Part shown: in pieces, positions 43,904-51,738 of the stretch
Layout of the letters: every line of letters starts with the position of its first letter
Numbering within the stretch: position 1 is the stretch's first letter
Source: Njordibacter sp905182035
Lineage (GTDB): Bacteria; Pseudomonadota; Gammaproteobacteria; Pseudomonadales; Balneatricaceae
Direction of reading: 5' to 3'
DNA: 64,000 nucleotides
Assembly (NCBI RefSeq): GCF_047730075.1
Contig: NZ_CP159831.1
Span: 1,302,001-1,366,000, forward strand
Program-made: the position numbers and the translations under genes
The notes under the pieces: model-generated
What the model was told of the DNA's origin: nothing
What the model saw: only the letters and a program-made list of their open reading frames with translations
Database searches by the model: none

Positions 43904-44266
43904 TAGGTCATGAGGCATGCTCCATCGGTGCAGTTATAAGGATATTTGGCCTGTCTAAATCCACGGCTGAACATTGGTGATATTATTCCAACCTAATCAA
44001 CAACTACTCCCACGGGCTCTTAGGCGGTCAATGTTAGCGTATTGTTAGTGCCTTGCTTGTGACCTCAAACCAAGGCCTGTGGATTGTGACGAGCCGGTAT
44101 TGGCCTACCCGTGTCTATTTAAGTGCAAGTAAGAAGCTTGTTCAAAACATTACAAGAAAATATGTGTTTTACCTTAGTAGTTATCGCCTATGGCTTAAAA
44201 GTAATGCACCATATCATTGACCTTGCAGTGGTAGCTGAAAAACATCGAATTACTTTCTCAATCAAA
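43904..44266. other. intergenic region after the acyl-CoA dehydrogenase gene
   Basis: About 360 bp between the convergent acyl-CoA dehydrogenase and etfA genes. The only coding suggestion is a 35-codon plus-strand frame, 44162-44269, starting MCFTLVVIAYG, that ends inside the terminator; it has no good ribosome site and I do not call it. No tRNA or repeat was found. Confidence 0.5.
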
Positions 44267-44267
44267 T

Positions 44268-44295
44268 AAAAAAACCAGCAAATAGCTGGTTTTTT
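44268..44295. terminator. bidirectional intrinsic terminator between acyl-CoA dehydrogenase and etfA
   Basis: A tract of A, CCAGC, loop AAATA, GCTGG, tract of T: an 11-bp stem with A7 on the left and T6 on the right, so it works for transcripts from either side. It lies between the convergent acyl-CoA dehydrogenase and etfBA operons, about 95 bp from the etfA stop. Confidence 0.9.
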
Positions 44296-44388
44296 GGTGG
44301 TGGTGCCTGTTGTTACTCGCTGTCATGGTCTATAACACCATCGCGTCATCCTGAGCGACATATTCTGGTTATACCAAAGCGTTGTAGC

Positions 44389-45318
44389 TTATAGGGCTTT
44401 TTCTAACTCTGGAACTGCTTCAAACAGGTCTGCAACTAAACCATAATCGGCAACCTGAAAGATAGGGGCTTCTGAGTCTTTGTTGATGGCAACAATGGTC
44501 TTAGAGTCTTTCATGCCAGCCAAGTGTTGGATAGCACCAGAAATGCCTACAGCGATGTATAGGTCTGGAGCGATTACTTTACCCGTTTGTCCAACTTGGT
44601 AGTCATTAGGCACAAAGCCTGCGTCTACGGCGGCACGAGATGCACCCACAGCGGCGCCTAGTTTGTCGGCAACACTATCCAACATGTGGAAATTTTCACC
44701 GTTTTGCATGCCACGGCCACCAGAAATAACGATGGAAGCAGAGGTCAGTTCAACACGCTCAGATTCTGAGGAAGATAAACCAATAAAACGAGAAAGGCCA
44801 GAATCGGTAACGGCATCGACAGCTTCCACAGTGGCAGAACCACCTGTTTCAGCAGCGGCTTCAAACTTGGTAGTACGAATGGTGATAAATTTGATGCTAT
44901 CACTAGATTGGACTTTAGCCATGGCGTTGCCTGCATACACAGGTCTTACAAAGGTATCTGTGGAAATAACTTCGCTGATTTCAGAAATTTGACTCATGTC
45001 TAATAAAGCTGCAGCGCGAGGCATGAAGTTTTTGCCAAAGGTGGTGGCAGCAGTCAACACATGGCTGTAGTTGCCAGCTAGTGAAACCACTAGGTTGGCA
45101 ACATTTTCTGCTAGTAGGCCTTCTAGGTTAGTGTGGTCTGCAATGAGCACACGGTTTACGCCAGCAACTTGAGCCGCTGCTTGAGCCGCTGCGTCACAAC
45201 CGTTACCAGCAATAAGTAAGTCAATGTCGTCGCCAATTTGCTGGGCAGCGGTCACTGTGTTTAAAGTAGCGCCAACTAAGCTGGCGTTATCATGTTCTGC
45301 AATAACTAAAATGCTCAT
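44389..45318 (-). CDS. etfA: electron transfer flavoprotein alpha subunit
   Basis: A 309-residue FAD-binding subunit of ETF, which carries electrons from acyl-CoA and dimethylglycine/sarcosine dehydrogenases to ETF:quinone oxidoreductase. N terminus MSILVIAEHDNASL, and the C-terminal FAD domain has VISGGRGMQ, GASRAAVDAGFVPNDYQVGQTGK, SGAIQHLAGMKDSKTIVAINKD and ADYGLVADLFEAVPEL, all diagnostic. ATG 45318 has TAAGGAG at suitable distance. Follows etfB by 10 bp. No ETF:quinone oxidoreductase gene is in the window. Confidence 0.97.
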   Translation of the reverse strand: MSILVIAEHDNASLVGATLNTVTAAQQIGDDIDLLIAGNGCDAAAQAAAQVAGVNRVLIADHTNLEGLLAENVANLVVSLAGNYSHVLTAATTFGKNFMPRAAALLDMSQISEISEVISTDTFVRPVYAGNAMAKVQSSDSIKFITIRTTKFEAAAETGGSATVEAVDAVTDSGLSRFIGLSSSESERVELTSASIVISGGRGMQNGENFHMLDSVADKLGAAVGASRAAVDAGFVPNDYQVGQTGKVIAPDLYIAVGISGAIQHLAGMKDSKTIVAINKDSEAPIFQVADYGLVADLFEAVPELEKAL

Positions 45319-45328
45319 AGTGGACTCC

Positions 45329-46078
45329 TTAAATAACCTGGGCTTCGTTACGTAGCTTTTCAACTAATTCGGCAACACTTGCCACCATCACACCAGCTGC
45401 ACGGGCAGGGGGCTCCATCACTTCAAGGGTCGTCATGCGGTTAGCTGTGTCTAAACCTAAGTCGATAAGGTCTATCTTATCAAGTGGTTTGCGCTTGGCC
45501 TTCATTACGTTAGGTAAAGAGGCATAACGTGGCTCGTTTAAACGTAGGTCTGCGGAAATTACCGCAGGCATATTGACGTTAATGGTTTCTAAACCTGAGT
45601 CAACTTCTCGAGTCACCTGAGCTCTGCCATTAATAAGTTCTAGTTTTGAAGCAAAGGTGGCTTGTGGCCAGCCTAATAGGGCAGACAACATCTGTCCTGT
45701 TTGGTTGCATTCATCATCGATGGCTTGTTTGCCAACCAAAACTAAGTCAGGATTTTCTTTTTCTACAATGGCTTTAAGCACTTTAGCAATGGCTAACGGC
45801 TCCAACACTTCTTCAGTGAGAACTAAAATGGCACGGTCTGCACCTAATGCTAGGGCGTTACGTAGAGTTTCTTCTGACTTGGCTGCGCCAATAGATATTG
45901 CCACAACTTCTTCAACGCTACCTGCTTCACGTAGGCGAATGGCTTCTTCTACAGCATTTTCGCAAAACGGGTTCATGGTCATCTTGGCATTGGTTAGGTC
46001 GATACCTGATTTGTCTGCCTTAACGCGTGCCTTAACCTGAGGGTCTAGTACGCGTTTTACGCCAACTAAAACTTTCAT
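45329..46078 (-). CDS. etfB: electron transfer flavoprotein beta subunit
   Basis: A 249-residue AMP-binding subunit of ETF: MKVLVGVKRVLDPQVKARVK at the N terminus, MNPFCENAVEEAIRLRE, LVGKQAIDDECNQTGQMLSALLGWPQATFAS and the recognition-loop region EPRYASLPNVMKAKRKPL. ATG 46078 or the one two codons before it is the start, with GTGAG upstream. It lies 172 bp after the dimethylglycine dehydrogenase-like gene on the same strand; the gap has hairpins that may set its expression apart from that gene. Confidence 0.97.
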   Translation of the reverse strand: MKVLVGVKRVLDPQVKARVKADKSGIDLTNAKMTMNPFCENAVEEAIRLREAGSVEEVVAISIGAAKSEETLRNALALGADRAILVLTEEVLEPLAIAKVLKAIVEKENPDLVLVGKQAIDDECNQTGQMLSALLGWPQATFASKLELINGRAQVTREVDSGLETINVNMPAVISADLRLNEPRYASLPNVMKAKRKPLDKIDLIDLGLDTANRMTTLEVMEPPARAAGVMVASVAELVEKLRNEAQVI

Positions 46079-46100
46079 GGACATGATCTCACTTAAATAT

Positions 46101-46176
46101 AAAAGGTAGCGTTGGCTTTTGCTAACGCTAATAAAAGCAGGCATTTTAAACCTGCGTACCAAGAAGTCAACGCTAC
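46101..46176 (-). promoter_or_regulatory. competing hairpins in the etfB leader region
   Basis: On the minus strand, segment A (46176-46166, GTAGCGTTGAC), a small hairpin GCAGG-N9-CCTGC (46155-46137) followed by TTTT, segment B (46130-46121, TAGCGTTAGC) and segment C (46116-46106, GCCAACGCTAC), followed by CTTTTAT. C can pair with B (loop AAAA, terminator-like) or with A (10 of 11 pairs), but not both. Such exclusive pairing is typical of attenuators; it is inference from base complementarity only. Confidence 0.4.
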
Positions 46177-46250
46177 TTAGTATGAAAAACTCGGCTCAAG
46201 TCAAATGCATGACTTGGCCAATAATTGTTGCTTATTATTACGGGAACTGA

Positions 46251-48776
46251 TTAAGCGCGCAATTTGGCATTTGTCGGGTCGAAAGGTGACTCTTCAACCA
46301 CAGTGGCTTTGTACATCTCACCCAAAATTTCAATTTCGAGTTCTGTGCCAATAACAGAGAGTTCTGGTTTAACCATTCCTAGGGCGAGAGATTTACCTAC
46401 ACGCCAGCCGTAACCGCCAGAAGTGGCACGACCGATGACTTTGCCGTCCTTGTAGATAGCTTCAGACCCACGTGCATCTGCATCAGTTACGCCGTGTACT
46501 TCGATGGTAGCGAAGGCATTTTGAGCACCACGCTTTTCCCAAGCAATAAGTGCTTCTTTACCAATAAAATCACCTTCCTTGTCTACACGTACAAAACGGC
46601 CTAGGGCAGATTCCATAGCAGAGTATTCGATAGACATTTCACGTGGAATCAAGCGGTAAGATTTCTCTAAACGCATGCAGTCCATAGCACGAATACCAAA
46701 TGGCTTAATATCGAACTCGGCACCAGCCTTCATGACTTCATCAAAGATGTAGTTTTGCATTTCGATTGGGTGGTGTAATTCCCAACCTAATTCGCCTACA
46801 AAGTTCACGCGTAGAGCTTCTGCCGTAGCATAACCTACGTTGATCTTTTTACCTGTTAACCATTTGAAATTTTCGTTAGACAAATCTGCGTCAGTGATTT
46901 TTTGCAACACGTCACGTGAACGTGGTCCAGCCAATACAAGTACGCCGGTATTGGTGGTCACACGTTGCACGTCTACACTGCCATCGGCTGGTTTAAGCTT
47001 GAATAGGTAATCATGGTCGTGGGTTTCAAAGGCACCGGCAGATACAAGGTAGTAGCTCTGTGGGCCAGTCTTGTAAACGGTGAATTCAGCACGCACACCA
47101 CCATGGAGAGTTAGCATGTGGACCAGTGAAATACGACCAATGGTTTTAGGCATCTTGTTAGCAAAGATGTACTCTAGCCATGCTTCTGCACCGGGGCCTT
47201 TAACAATGGCTTTAGCGAAAGCAGACATGTCTAGCAAACCTACTTTCTCAGTCACATGTTTACATTCGTTGCCTACAAACTCATGATAGTTAGAACGACG
47301 GAATGAGTTCTTTTCTACAATAGGGCCACCATCAAGTGGCTCAGAGAAGTTTTGATTCCACAGCACCTGGTCAACGTTGTCGGTGGCTAACTCTTCTGCG
47401 GTTAAAGCGTAGTCTTTAGTAGGTATAAACCAGTTAGGACGTTCCCAACCGTAAACGCTACCAAATACTGCACCTAGTGCTTTCATACGATCGTAACATG
47501 GCGTGGTCTTTAAAGGCCGAGCCGCTTCACGCTCTTCGTCTGGGTAGTGAGTGGTGAATACGTTAGAGTAAGCTTCTTGGTTCTTTTCCTTAAGGTAACC
47601 ACGGGTGGCGTAAGGACCAAAGCGACGTGGGTCTACACCCATCATGTCTACGGTAGGCTCGCCATCGATCATCCATTCAGCTAATTGCCAGCCAGCTCCG
47701 CCGGCAGCAGTAATACCAAAGGAGTGACCTTCGTTAAGCCAAAAGTTCTTAAGGCCTGGAGCAGGGCCTACAATAGGATTGCCATCTGGCGTATATGCAA
47801 TTGCACCGTTGTAAACTTCCTTAACGCCAACTTCGGCAAAGGCAGGTACACGGTTCATACAGAATTCAATGTGGGGCATTAAACGATCCAACTCTTGGTT
47901 GAATAGTTCGTATTCACAGTCGTCTGCTGGACCATCTACATAAACGCAAGGTGCGCCTTTTTCGTATGGGCCTAACAACAAACCACCAGCTTCTTCACGT
48001 AAGTAGTAACCACCGTCTGATTCGCGTAATACGCCCATCTCTGGCAACCCTTGCTTTTTTCGCTCCAAAATTTCTGGATGTGGTTCAGTGACAATGAATT
48101 GATGTTCTACTGGGATTACAGGAATATCTAGGCCAACCATTTCACCTGTCTTACGGGCAAAACTGCCAGTACAAGACACTACGTGGTCACACGCGATGTC
48201 ACCCTTATCAGTCTTAACGATCCAAGTGTGATCAACTTGCTGCTCAATTGCAGTTACCGAAGTGAAACGGTAAATCTCAGCACCCATGTCTCGGGCACCC
48301 TTGCAAAGAGCTTGAGTGAGGTCGGCTGGTTGAATATAGCCATCATCTGGATGTTGAATTGCACCAAGTAAGCCTTCTGTATTACAAAGAGGCCATACTT
48401 CTTTCACTTGTTCAGGTGTAAGAAATTTAGTCTCTACCCCCACAGTCTTTGCAACCCCAGCGTAATACTTGTATTCGTCCATACGGTATTCGCAGTTCGC
48501 CAAACGGATGTTAGACACCACGGAGAAACCGACACTCATACCGGTTTCTTTTTCTAGTTCATGGTAAAAGTCAACAGAGTACTGATGTAGCTTACCTACA
48601 GAATAACTCATGTTAAAAAGCGGTAGCAAACCAGCTGCATGCCATGTAGAGCCAGAAGTAAGCTCTTTACGTTCGACCAACACTACGTCGGTCCAACCTT
48701 TTTTGGCCAAATGGTACAAAGTGCCTGCGCCGACAACGCCGCCGCCGATAACGACAACTTTAGCAGAAGATTTCAT
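46251..48776 (-). CDS. dimethylglycine/sarcosine dehydrogenase-like flavoprotein with GcvT domain
   Basis: An 841-residue two-part enzyme. The N-terminal DAO-type FAD domain has VVVIGGGVVGAGTLYHLAKKG and LTSGSTWHAAGLLPLFN, where the His of the W-H-A-A-G motif is the site of covalent FAD in rat dimethylglycine dehydrogenase. After a linker (RFGPYATRGYLKEKNQEAY) comes a GcvT-type folate-binding domain from about residue 430 to the end, which passes the methyl-derived carbon to tetrahydrofolate. Such enzymes demethylate dimethylglycine or sarcosine in glycine-betaine breakdown and use ETF. ATG 48776 is chosen (GGGAGC eight bases upstream); the upstream frame is atypical. etfB-etfA follow on the same strand. 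Confidence 0.88.
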   Translation of the reverse strand: MKSSAKVVVIGGGVVGAGTLYHLAKKGWTDVVLVERKELTSGSTWHAAGLLPLFNMSYSVGKLHQYSVDFYHELEKETGMSVGFSVVSNIRLANCEYRMDEYKYYAGVAKTVGVETKFLTPEQVKEVWPLCNTEGLLGAIQHPDDGYIQPADLTQALCKGARDMGAEIYRFTSVTAIEQQVDHTWIVKTDKGDIACDHVVSCTGSFARKTGEMVGLDIPVIPVEHQFIVTEPHPEILERKKQGLPEMGVLRESDGGYYLREEAGGLLLGPYEKGAPCVYVDGPADDCEYELFNQELDRLMPHIEFCMNRVPAFAEVGVKEVYNGAIAYTPDGNPIVGPAPGLKNFWLNEGHSFGITAAGGAGWQLAEWMIDGEPTVDMMGVDPRRFGPYATRGYLKEKNQEAYSNVFTTHYPDEEREAARPLKTTPCYDRMKALGAVFGSVYGWERPNWFIPTKDYALTAEELATDNVDQVLWNQNFSEPLDGGPIVEKNSFRRSNYHEFVGNECKHVTEKVGLLDMSAFAKAIVKGPGAEAWLEYIFANKMPKTIGRISLVHMLTLHGGVRAEFTVYKTGPQSYYLVSAGAFETHDHDYLFKLKPADGSVDVQRVTTNTGVLVLAGPRSRDVLQKITDADLSNENFKWLTGKKINVGYATAEALRVNFVGELGWELHHPIEMQNYIFDEVMKAGAEFDIKPFGIRAMDCMRLEKSYRLIPREMSIEYSAMESALGRFVRVDKEGDFIGKEALIAWEKRGAQNAFATIEVHGVTDADARGSEAIYKDGKVIGRATSGGYGWRVGKSLALGMVKPELSVIGTELEIEILGEMYKATVVEESPFDPTNAKLRA

Positions 48777-48939
48777 GTGTGCTTGCTCCCGAAGAAAGGG
48801 TAAGTAGCCCAATGAGCACGATTGCCACTGAGCGAAAAATAACGAGCAAATTTTACCCATGGGGGTTGGGGCTAACTTGTCAAAAAGCGACGCACACTAA
48901 CGAAACAAGAGACCCCTTAGAAGTAATGGGTTAAAGCAG

Positions 48940-49413
48940 TTAAATATAACAGCTAGTTTTGCCACGTTTTGACAAATACTTCTGATGGTAATCCTCTGCG
49001 ATATAGTAACGGTCAGCAGCTTCAATAATGGTGATAATGGGTGCTTTAAATGTACCCTTGTCGGTCAGTTGTTGACGCATTTCAAAGGCGTGTTGTCGTT
49101 GGTCTTGATTATGGAAAAACACTACCGAACGATATTGAGTGCCAAAGTCTGGGCCCTGCTGATTAGGGGTGGTGGGATTATGGTTTTGCCAAAATATCTG
49201 CAACAGCTGTGAGAAGTCTATTACGTTGTCATCAAAGGTAATTTGCACAACTTCGGCGTGGCCGGTATCACCCTGGCAAATGGCTTCGTATGTAACATTT
49301 GTGGTGTGCCCACCCATGTAACCTACAGAGGTGGATGTAACGCCTTGTTGTTCAGCAAATAAGGTTTCTACACCCCAAAAGCAGCCTGCGCCAAATGTAG
49401 CTAATTGTTCCAT
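48940..49413 (-). CDS. msrA: peptide-methionine (S)-S-oxide reductase MsrA
   Basis: A 157-residue repair enzyme reducing methionine-S-sulfoxide. The catalytic motif is GAGCFWGVETLF at residue 8-19; VGYMGGHTTNVTYEAICQGDTGHAEVVQI, YRSVVFFH and AEDYHQKYL are typical. The C terminus GKTSC supplies a possible resolving cysteine. The start is ATG 49413 or an in-frame ATG ten codons upstream (49443); both have AAGG nearby. Short class, no fused MsrB. Confidence 0.95.
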   Translation of the reverse strand: MEQLATFGAGCFWGVETLFAEQQGVTSTSVGYMGGHTTNVTYEAICQGDTGHAEVVQITFDDNVIDFSQLLQIFWQNHNPTTPNQQGPDFGTQYRSVVFFHNQDQRQHAFEMRQQLTDKGTFKAPIITIIEAADRYYIAEDYHQKYLSKRGKTSCYI

Positions 49414-49691
49414 GGAGTGACCTTGGTGAATAGGTTGAATCATCGTACCTTAACGGTGCAATGCAATTGAAGCAAGATAATTTAAAAGCGACAGTTTTAG
49501 GTAGGCACATATCTACTATGATTATTTTTACCAAGGTTACCTGCAGGCTCAGTTTTATATCAAACTGTAGTAAGAGAAGGGCATTGCCATGTGCAAAATA
49601 ATATAACTTTCCATATCCCTTATTTGGGGCTAACGCAGGCGTAATGCCCAGTGTATAATGACGCTTTCATTTGTAACAGTAGACTCAAGCC

Positions 49692-51014
49692 ATGCAAGCC
49701 AAACAACGTGTGCTCACAGGTATTACCACGACCGGAACACCTCATCTAGGTAACTACCTAGGCGCACTTAAGCCTGCTGTGGCTGCCAGCCAACAAATGG
49801 ATACTGATAGTTTTTATTTTCTTGCCGATTATCATGCCCTCATAAAATGCCAAGACCCACAAACGGTTCATCGTTCTGGTCGTGAAATCGCTGCAATTTG
49901 GTTAGCTTTAGGTTTAGATACCGATAAAGCCACTTTTTATCGTCAGTCGGATATTCCTGAAATTCCTCAGCTTGCGTGGTTTTTAACCTGTGTGACTGCC
50001 AAGGGCATGATGAATAGAGCCCATGCGTACAAAGCTTCTGTAGACGAGAATCAACGCCAATCCAATGCCGACTTAGATCAGGGCATTAGCATGGGTTTAT
50101 ACAGCTATCCCGTTCTTATGGCAGCAGATATCCTTATGTTTAATGCCCACCAAATCCCTGTGGGTAAAGATCAAATTCAGCATATTGAGATGTGTCGCGA
50201 CATTGCCATGCGTTTTAACCACACCTATGGAGAACACTTTGTGTTGCCAGAAGCGATGGTTGAAGAAGGTGAACCAAAGGTTTTGTCGGGTCTTGATGGC
50301 CGTAAAATGAGTAAGAGTTACGGCAATATCATTCCCTTATTTGCCCCTGCCGATGAATTACGAAAACTTATTTTTCAGATCACCACCAATAGCTTGCAAC
50401 CCGGCGAAGTGAAGGACCCTGATACCTGTACTTTGTTTGAAATATACAGTGCTTTTGCCAGTCATGAAGAAACCTTGGCAATACGTAAAGCCTATGCCAA
50501 CGGCATCGGTTGGGGGGATATGAAGGGCCAGCTGTTTGAGTACCTAAACGACTATCTAACCCCTGCGCGTAAGCGTTACGACGAAATTATTACAGACCCT
50601 GCCTATATTGAATCCGAATTACAAAAAGGTGCAGCTAAAGCCCGTGCCCAAAGCGAACCTTTTATGGAGCGCTTGCGCTCGGCTGTGGGCATTATGTCTT
50701 TGGTTGGGGATATGGGTGCTAAGCACACTGCAACTAAGGTAAAAAAAGAGCTGACTCAAGAAGAACAGGCCAAAGTAGATGCTGGTAAAGCTAAAGCGAT
50801 GGCAATTGCCAAACAAAGGGCCGAACAAGAAGTTTTGCAATTGGCCTCACAGGTAGATGATTTGATCAACACTATTGAAGCCAGTAGTGACCCTAAAGTG
50901 GCAGGTGAAGAAGCCCTCTTGGGCTTGCAAGTACAAATTGACGGCGCAAAAAAGAAAGCCAAAAAAAACCTACAGCAAACATTTCAATTACTTGAGCAAC
51001 GGTTAATTAGTTAG
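49692..51014 (+). CDS. trpS: tryptophanyl-tRNA synthetase with C-terminal extension
   Basis: A 440-residue class I synthetase, about 100 residues longer than E. coli TrpS. HIGH-type motif TPHLGNYLGA at the N terminus, DQGISMGLYSYPVLMAADIL, KDQIQHIEMCRDIAMRFN and the KMSKS motif GRKMSKSYGN (about residue 205). After the catalytic and anticodon-binding parts, residues about 345-440 form a Lys/Ala/Glu-rich, probably helical extension (KVKKELTQEEQAKVDAG). Pseudomonads have long TrpS forms as well. A TATAAT at 49654-49659 may belong to its promoter. Confidence 0.95.
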   Translation: MQAKQRVLTGITTTGTPHLGNYLGALKPAVAASQQMDTDSFYFLADYHALIKCQDPQTVHRSGREIAAIWLALGLDTDKATFYRQSDIPEIPQLAWFLTCVTAKGMMNRAHAYKASVDENQRQSNADLDQGISMGLYSYPVLMAADILMFNAHQIPVGKDQIQHIEMCRDIAMRFNHTYGEHFVLPEAMVEEGEPKVLSGLDGRKMSKSYGNIIPLFAPADELRKLIFQITTNSLQPGEVKDPDTCTLFEIYSAFASHEETLAIRKAYANGIGWGDMKGQLFEYLNDYLTPARKRYDEIITDPAYIESELQKGAAKARAQSEPFMERLRSAVGIMSLVGDMGAKHTATKVKKELTQEEQAKVDAGKAKAMAIAKQRAEQEVLQLASQVDDLINTIEASSDPKVAGEEALLGLQVQIDGAKKKAKKNLQQTFQLLEQRLIS

Positions 51015-51033
51015 CCGAGTTAAGGAGCCACCT

Positions 51034-51738
51034 TTGGCCAAGCACATCGTTATTGTAGAAGATGACCGTGACCAGCGAGATAATTACCAATTCGCGCTAG
51101 AGCAGCGTGGTTACCGTGTGACCGTCTACGCTGGCAAAGATCAGGCCGAGGTGGGCTTAAAACAACAGCGCCCAGATTTAGTGATACTCGACATCATTAT
51201 GGATGACAATATTGATGCAGGGTTTCAGTTATGCGCTGCCTTGCTTAAAATCCATCCAGATCTTCCAGTGTTGTTTCTGACAGAACGGGTGGGCGAAATC
51301 GATCGAATTCTAGGCCTGAGGATGGGCGCGTGGGATTATCAACCAAAACCTGTATCGTTGGACTTTTTAGCGGAAAAAGTAGCAACACTAATACGTTTAA
51401 GCGATATTAGAGTAGTGACCGCAGAAACAGATGATCAAAAAATACGAAATATAGGCCATTTACAACTGCTTGAAGAAAGCCGTCAGGCTAAATGGCGTAA
51501 CCAAGAAATAGTAGGCATTACGTTAACAGAATTTCGCATGATTGAAGCCCTTACCCGCAGGCCTGGTAATATCCTAACCTATGACACATTGGCTCAAGCC
51601 ACTCATCAACATTATGTGTCTAATAACACCATAAGTACCCATATTCGCAACATAAAGCGTAAAGTAAAAAAGATAGATGCTCAGTTTGATGCTATCAAAT
51701 CAGAATATGGTATGGGTTATCGCTGGTCGGATAATTAA
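51034..51738 (+). CDS. response regulator, proteobacterial dedicated sortase system type (PdsR-like)
   Basis: A 234-residue OmpR-family regulator. Receiver domain: acidic VEDDRDQRDNYQF, phosphoacceptor in LVILDIIMDD (about residue 53), FLTER and the lysine in PKPVS. C-terminal winged helix: GITLTEFRMIEALTRRPGNILTYDTLAQATHQHY, ISTHIRNIKRKVKKID and YGMGYRW. Receiver features such as DAGFQLC and LGLRMGAWDY resemble the regulators of the marine 'dedicated sortase' systems (from memory). The start is TTG with AAGGAG six bases upstream. It overlaps the kinase gene by one base. No sortase is in the window. Confidence 0.8.
   Translation: MAKHIVIVEDDRDQRDNYQFALEQRGYRVTVYAGKDQAEVGLKQQRPDLVILDIIMDDNIDAGFQLCAALLKIHPDLPVLFLTERVGEIDRILGLRMGAWDYQPKPVSLDFLAEKVATLIRLSDIRVVTAETDDQKIRNIGHLQLLEESRQAKWRNQEIVGITLTEFRMIEALTRRPGNILTYDTLAQATHQHYVSNNTISTHIRNIKRKVKKIDAQFDAIKSEYGMGYRWSDN

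Noticed and set aside
38748..48776. Possible DMSP demethylation pathway (DmdABC), because a 537-residue ligase, a DmdC-like dehydrogenase and a GcvT domain are close together
   Set aside because: DmdA is a stand-alone GcvT-family protein of about 370 residues, while the GcvT domain here is fused to a flavin dehydrogenase; DmdB/DmdC assignments cannot be separated from ordinary acyl-CoA enzymes by eye.
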